Origin: Dysgonamonadaceae bacterium
Lineage (GTDB): Bacteria; Bacteroidota; Bacteroidia; Bacteroidales; Azobacteroidaceae
Assembly: GCA_031269685.1 (NCBI GenBank)
Contig: JAISYU010000084.1
Coordinates: 1 to 37,993, forward strand
DNA length: 37,993 nucleotides
Direction of reading: 5' to 3'
Shown: in pieces, positions 34,453 to 37,993 of the stretch
Layout of the letters: the number at the start of each line of letters is the position of its first letter
How positions within the stretch are numbered: position 1 is the first letter of the stretch
Translations under genes and position numbers: made by a program
The notes under the pieces: generated by a model
Databases searched by the model: none
The model's input: the letters and a program-made list of their open reading frames with translations, nothing else
Told to the model about the DNA's origin: nothing

Positions 34453-35676
34453 ATGCACTATTCCTCATTCTCCCTCGCAAACGGATTACGAATAATTTAC
34501 ATCCCTTCAAACAATCCTGTAACTTATTGCGGGTTCGCCGTTGATGCCGGTACGAGAGATGAGCGGGCAACAGAGTACGGTCTCGCGCACTTTGTGGAGC
34601 ACAATCTTTTTAAGGGAACACGCAAGCGAAAGGCACGGCATATCCTGAACCGCATGGAAGTTGTTGGCGGCGAACTTAATGCCTACACGAACAAGGAAGA
34701 GACCGTTTTATATGCCGTTTGCCTTACCGGGGACACGGAACGGGCAGTTGAACTGTTGTCCGACCTTGTTTTTCATTCGCAGTTTCCTGCTTCGGAAGTT
34801 GAAAAAGAGCGCGAGGTTGTCATTGATGAAATCAATTTATACGAAGATACGCCTTCCGACCTTATTTTTGATGAGTTTGAGAACCTGCTCTTTGAGAATC
34901 ATGAGTTAGGACATAATATATTGGGCGATGTGGATAGCCTTACCGGTTTAACATCCGATGTTTGCCGTTCATTTTCGGACAGGTTTTACCAGCCCGACCG
35001 CATGGTGTTCTTTCTTAGCGGCAGTTTTCCTGAAAACAAACTAAAGCGGTTGGTTGACAAGTATATGACTGTCGAAGGGAGAAGCGTAAACACTAATTAC
35101 CAAAGGAAAGCGCCAAGAATTATTCCCGCCCGTGAATTATCTGTTGACAGGAATTTACACCAGAGCCACGTGATTGCAGGCAAAAGAGTATGTTCGGTAT
35201 TTGACGATCAGCGGATTGCGCTTCAACTCTTGAATAACATTCTCGGAGGTCCCGGCATGAACAACCGTCTTAACGTTGAATTGCGCGAGAAGCGAGGCTT
35301 GGTTTATACGGTAGAATCAGGTTTGAATTTTTACAGTGACTGTGGTGTTTTCAGCGTTTATTTCGGCTGCGGGCATGACGACCGTGGAAAATGCCTTGAG
35401 TTAGTCCACCGCGAGTTAAAGAAGTTGATGGAAAACAAATTGACCGGCACACAAATTACCGCCGCCATCAAGCAATGGAAAGGACAGACGGGCATTTCAT
35501 CCAACCACTACGAAAACCTTACGCTCGGCATGGGCAAACGTTATTTGAGGTTTAACCACTGTGAAAGCCTTGAAGAGACGTATCGAAAGGTGGATTCTCT
35601 GACGGCAGAGCAACTTTTGAGTACGGCAAACGAATTTTTCGACGCCAAAGAATTATTCACGCTGTACTATTACTGA
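34453..35676 (+). CDS. M16 family zinc peptidase
   Basis: The 407-aa protein has the inverted zinc motif HFVEHNLFKGT (HxxEH, about residue 45) and the distal Glu in EREVVIDEINLYED, so the active site looks intact. The C-terminal inactive-like domain (about 210-400) contains NNILGGPGMNNRLNVELREKRGLVYTV, the usual M16 pattern. Members are processing peptidases (pitrilysin, MPP-like) acting on peptides or secreted proteins. No signal peptide is visible. It lies 2 nt after glmM, the third gene of the operon. The substrate is unknown. Confidence 0.92.
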   Translation: MHYSSFSLANGLRIIYIPSNNPVTYCGFAVDAGTRDERATEYGLAHFVEHNLFKGTRKRKARHILNRMEVVGGELNAYTNKEETVLYAVCLTGDTERAVELLSDLVFHSQFPASEVEKEREVVIDEINLYEDTPSDLIFDEFENLLFENHELGHNILGDVDSLTGLTSDVCRSFSDRFYQPDRMVFFLSGSFPENKLKRLVDKYMTVEGRSVNTNYQRKAPRIIPARELSVDRNLHQSHVIAGKRVCSVFDDQRIALQLLNNILGGPGMNNRLNVELREKRGLVYTVESGLNFYSDCGVFSVYFGCGHDDRGKCLELVHRELKKLMENKLTGTQITAAIKQWKGQTGISSNHYENLTLGMGKRYLRFNHCESLEETYRKVDSLTAEQLLSTANEFFDAKELFTLYYY

Positions 35677-36168
35677 AAAATTATACCCATATCAAGATGT
35701 TGATATACCGTTAGTTAGTAATGATTTATGGTTCTCAAAATGCGAGATGACAAGATTGCTAAACTATTTCCCGCAGAAAACTGAGGCGAATTTACGCAGT
35801 ATTTTCAAAGATAATTTGCTTTGAGAAAACGAATGTACCTATAGACAAAGATATACCAAAGGCATTGAAAAAAACAGTGTCTTTATTGCTATCTTGAAAT
35901 CCTAATTTTCGTAAGTTATCGGATTAATACATTAAAGGCAAAAGTGTTTCGGTAGTTTATATATACTGCCTTGCGGGAACGGTTGCAAAAGAAAGATATA
36001 TTACCTGAAAATTTGAAACTTTGCGGATTGTTTCAGTTAGAAAAAGGTTATTGCTGTAATTAAAATACTATTCATAACATAAACATATTAAAGTTCGAAG
36101 TAAATACTTCATTTCTATTGTTTTTCGTGAAACCGATAGTAATTATTTAATTATTAATATTTTTTACC
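35677..36168. other. AT-rich gene-free stretch with protein-like fragments (possible decayed gene)
   Basis: No intact gene. A plus frame ending at the TGA at 35822-35824 reads as protein-like (DIPLVSNDLWFSKCEM, NYFPQKTEANLRSIFKDN) but has no start of its own. Further on, patches such as KDIPKALKKTVSLLLS and QKKDILPENLKLCGLFQLEK appear in different frames with stops between. This fits remnants of one or more genes, but chance cannot be excluded. It marks the border between the glmM operon and the right-edge accessory genes. Confidence 0.4.
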
Positions 36169-36636
36169 TTATTTTATCAGCGAATAAAATATTTTTGTAA
36201 ATTTCAAAATATCAATTAATAACCAAATAAATAAAAAAGAAAAAACAGAAATCAGTAATCGAATTAAGATAGACAGTGCGCAAGAATAATTTTTGAATAT
36301 GTTCGACAAGCATTCAAAATTGAAATAGCCTAAAAAATAAGCATATACAGATAAAACAATGGAAAGAATAACCACTCTTTTATTAAAGGAAATAAATCGC
36401 TGAAACAGTGTTTCTCGGCTTTTCATCCACTCTATTGTTTTGCTACCACCTTGCAAAATTATTCCTAAAAATGTCAGCAGAAATCCAAAAATACACATTC
36501 CAATATTGGGTATTTCTTGAATAAAATCTTTCCAATTGGATAATTCCGGTTTTATCCAAAAAACAAAAACAGCACAAACAATTCCTGTAAAAATACCGCC
36601 GTACTGTTCTTTCCAATATGCAAATGTTTTGCACAT
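36169..36636 (-). CDS. Small four-helix membrane protein of unknown function
   Basis: The 155-aa protein has four hydrophobic segments (about 12-31, 42-64, 86-105 and 118-145), short loops, a basic patch (KSRETLFQRFISFNKR) between helices 2 and 3, and no signal peptide. I recognise no family. It starts 6 nt after the stop of the 313-aa gene, so it is the last gene of a tight minus-strand module. Size and topology are like those of small membrane effectors in phage-exclusion systems (lambda RexB is a four-helix protein of similar length), but no sequence similarity is claimed. The coding region is more AT-rich than the upstream housekeeping genes. Confidence 0.65.
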   Translation of the reverse strand: MCKTFAYWKEQYGGIFTGIVCAVFVFWIKPELSNWKDFIQEIPNIGMCIFGFLLTFLGIILQGGSKTIEWMKSRETLFQRFISFNKRVVILSIVLSVYAYFLGYFNFECLSNIFKNYSCALSILIRLLISVFSFLFIWLLIDILKFTKIFYSLIK

Positions 36637-36642
36637 TTTAAA

Positions 36643-37584
36643 TTATGCTAATTGTTTTAATTGAGGCAATAATTTGCTGTATAAACCTTCAATACCCTGC
36701 TTGCGCTCATATTGTTGAACATTAATTTGCAACTGAATATCAGGGATTTTGAAATAGTCATTAAAAGTATCAGCCAACAAATCAATGGGTTTATACCCTT
36801 TATCTTCTGTGTCTTCTGAATATCCTTCTACTTTTAATGTTTGTATATTTTGCCTAAATCCCTTGTCTAATATGTTTAATTTCACGGCATCTATCAATCC
36901 TTTTACCAAAGAGCGTGTTAATCCTGTCGGGTTGTACTTTTTGGCTATGGCTATCTGTTCAAACTTGAAAATATCAGCATTGTTTTGATTGCTCAACTGT
37001 AAATTTTGTTTCAATATATTGTTTTCTATTGAATCGGAATTTTCATCAAAACAGTTAATTAATTCTCTGGGATTATACAATTGAACTATCACTTTTTTGT
37101 AATGGCTCATATTAAGCATACGCTGGTAAGCATGTACTTTCAACACAGCAGGAAAATTTAATTCAAACCGCTGATTTTCGTTTTCTGCATTCCATTTTGC
37201 ATAAACAAATTCTTTGAGTTGATTAGGAAAACAACCAAATTTATTTACTTCATACAGCAAAATATTTCGTTGAATATCATACAGAAAGATATTGGCATAA
37301 GCCAAGCCTTGTGTTGTTGGATTGATATTAACTTTTGAATATTCTTTTGTCCGTTTGTTCCTAATAGGCGGAATATTCCTGTCCTGCGTAGTAACAATCA
37401 GCCCAACGATACAATTTACAATAGTAGTATCTAACAGAGCACATTCAAATATTTTTTCCTTATAACGAAATTCCTTGCCGTTCATAAAACGTAGAATATC
37501 AGTAAAAGTCGGATTTTCCGCAGAATCTTCTGTGAATGTTAATTTTGTTGAGAGTACATCAATGTAACGCTTTTTGCCTGCCAT
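36643..37584 (-). CDS. 313-aa soluble protein of unknown function
   Basis: The protein has no signal peptide or membrane segment. The N-terminal part contains MAGKKRYIDVLSTKLTF, CALLDTTIVNCIVGLIVTT, RNIPPIRNKRTKEYSKVN, and LAYANIFLYDIQRNILLYEV. The middle is mixed alpha/beta with YQRMLNMSHYKKVIVQLYN. The C-terminal part has GLTRSLVKGLIDAVKLN, IDLLADTFNDYF and a final QYERKQGIEGLYSKLL. The layout (early beta-rich sensing-like part, late helical region) is reminiscent of DUF6731/RexA-like proteins, which I could not confirm. It is the middle gene of the module, with 14 nt to the upstream gene and 6 nt to the membrane protein gene. Confidence 0.65.
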   Translation of the reverse strand: MAGKKRYIDVLSTKLTFTEDSAENPTFTDILRFMNGKEFRYKEKIFECALLDTTIVNCIVGLIVTTQDRNIPPIRNKRTKEYSKVNINPTTQGLAYANIFLYDIQRNILLYEVNKFGCFPNQLKEFVYAKWNAENENQRFELNFPAVLKVHAYQRMLNMSHYKKVIVQLYNPRELINCFDENSDSIENNILKQNLQLSNQNNADIFKFEQIAIAKKYNPTGLTRSLVKGLIDAVKLNILDKGFRQNIQTLKVEGYSEDTEDKGYKPIDLLADTFNDYFKIPDIQLQINVQQYERKQGIEGLYSKLLPQLKQLA

Positions 37585-37598
37585 AATTATCTTGTATT

Positions 37599-37946
37599 TT
37601 AGTATTGCATTTCTCTTAATTTATCCGCCAATTCCCGCAAACTTGCTTCGTCTTCCTGCAACATTTTGATAAATTGGCTTGGGGTAAAACCGTTATCTTT
37701 TGCAAAATCAGCATTCCACAATTCCATAAATTGCTCATCTGCGTCGAAATCATCAAACCGTTCAATAGTACGCGAAAGAATATCATTTATCTCATCGTTT
37801 TCTGCAATACTCACAAACACATCAGAACTGTTTGGGGCTTGTACATATAATCCGTTATCTTCTATATCAACACTAAAACAATGATGTGCTGTAGTTATCC
37901 AATCTACGAGTTCTTCAACATTTGTAATTTGTTTTTTCTGTTCCAT
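37599..37946 (-). CDS. Small acidic protein of unknown function
   Basis: The 115-aa protein is strongly acidic (many Asp/Glu), soluble, and starts MEQKKQITNVEELVDWITTA. The C-terminal part (FMELWNADFAKDNGFTPSQF, then LREL.DKLREMQ) looks helical. I recall similar small acidic proteins in Bacteroidota mobile or accessory regions, without a function. It lies upstream of the 313-aa gene by 14 nt and is the first visible gene of the module. Upstream sequence to 37993 is too short to show a promoter or a further gene. Confidence 0.6.
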   Translation of the reverse strand: MEQKKQITNVEELVDWITTAHHCFSVDIEDNGLYVQAPNSSDVFVSIAENDEINDILSRTIERFDDFDADEQFMELWNADFAKDNGFTPSQFIKMLQEDEASLRELADKLREMQY

Positions 37947-37993
37947 ATTATAATGATTTTGAATAATTGATAGATTTGATATAATCTTCCATA

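Noticed and set aside
36169-37584. Assignment of the right-edge module to Kiwa (KwaA/KwaB) or RexAB
   Set aside because: Only sizes and topology are similar; gene order and sequence motifs did not allow a family call.

Overview
The window looks like chromosomal DNA of a Bacteroidales-type member of the Bacteroidota. Three things point there. The promoters recur in the Bacteroidota form (a TTTG-like -33 element, about 19-20 nt, then TAnnTTTG) in front of many genes. The protein families are typical of the group: the long-form PurM, UxaB, DPP III lipoprotein, DUF4827-like lipoprotein, C10 peptidase and BspA-type leucine-rich repeat protein. The two secreted proteins also end in tails that resemble type IX secretion sorting domains. 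No species can be named from the sequence alone.

Layout, left to right. 1-2731: the end of a methyltransferase gene, an MFS efflux transporter and a uridine-phosphorylase-like gene. 2680-5884 (minus): a three-gene operon with a DUF2271-like membrane-anchored protein, a zinc alcohol dehydrogenase and tagaturonate reductase (UxaB), probably for hexuronate use. 6093-10197: a secreted C10 cysteine peptidase and a BspA-type LRR protein, both carrying recent internal duplications. 10201-11787 (minus): an alkaline-phosphatase-superfamily protein that appears to lack the usual DHG motif. 11816-12802: a gene-free, repeat-rich region. 12832-18957: housekeeping genes (metG, a PLP aminotransferase, lgt, a CCA-adding-enzyme-like gene, HU). 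19111-23125: a Gfo/Idh/MocA oxidoreductase, purM and a beta-helix lipoprotein. 23286-27235: an S41 protease lipoprotein, DPP III and a Fur-family regulator in one probable operon. 27407-30028: an apparently N-terminally truncated Ser/Gly-rich protein, a second repeat-rich region and a 219-aa protein of unknown function. 30091-35676: radA (minus), tRNA-Arg with rpmI and rplT, then a DUF4827-like lipoprotein, glmM and an M16 peptidase. 35677-37993: an AT-rich accessory tail with decayed sequence and three tightly packed minus-strand genes of unknown function that reach the window edge.

The most unusual material is the repeats. Two gene-free loci about 16 kb apart are built from the same parts: 9-bp TTAAAGTCC-like runs, a T-run/A-run junction, and 21-bp-scale units. 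The observed periods are 21, 84 (4x21) and 126 (6x21). One 21-bp array lies between a strong promoter and the 219-aa gene, inside an open frame that stops 6 nt before that gene's start. A 64-bp element at the front of that leader also occurs just upstream of the MFS transporter. The other item worth attention is the small three-gene module at the right edge, which pairs a 313-aa soluble protein with a 155-aa four-helix membrane protein. That architecture is reminiscent of phage-exclusion pairs, but no family could be assigned.
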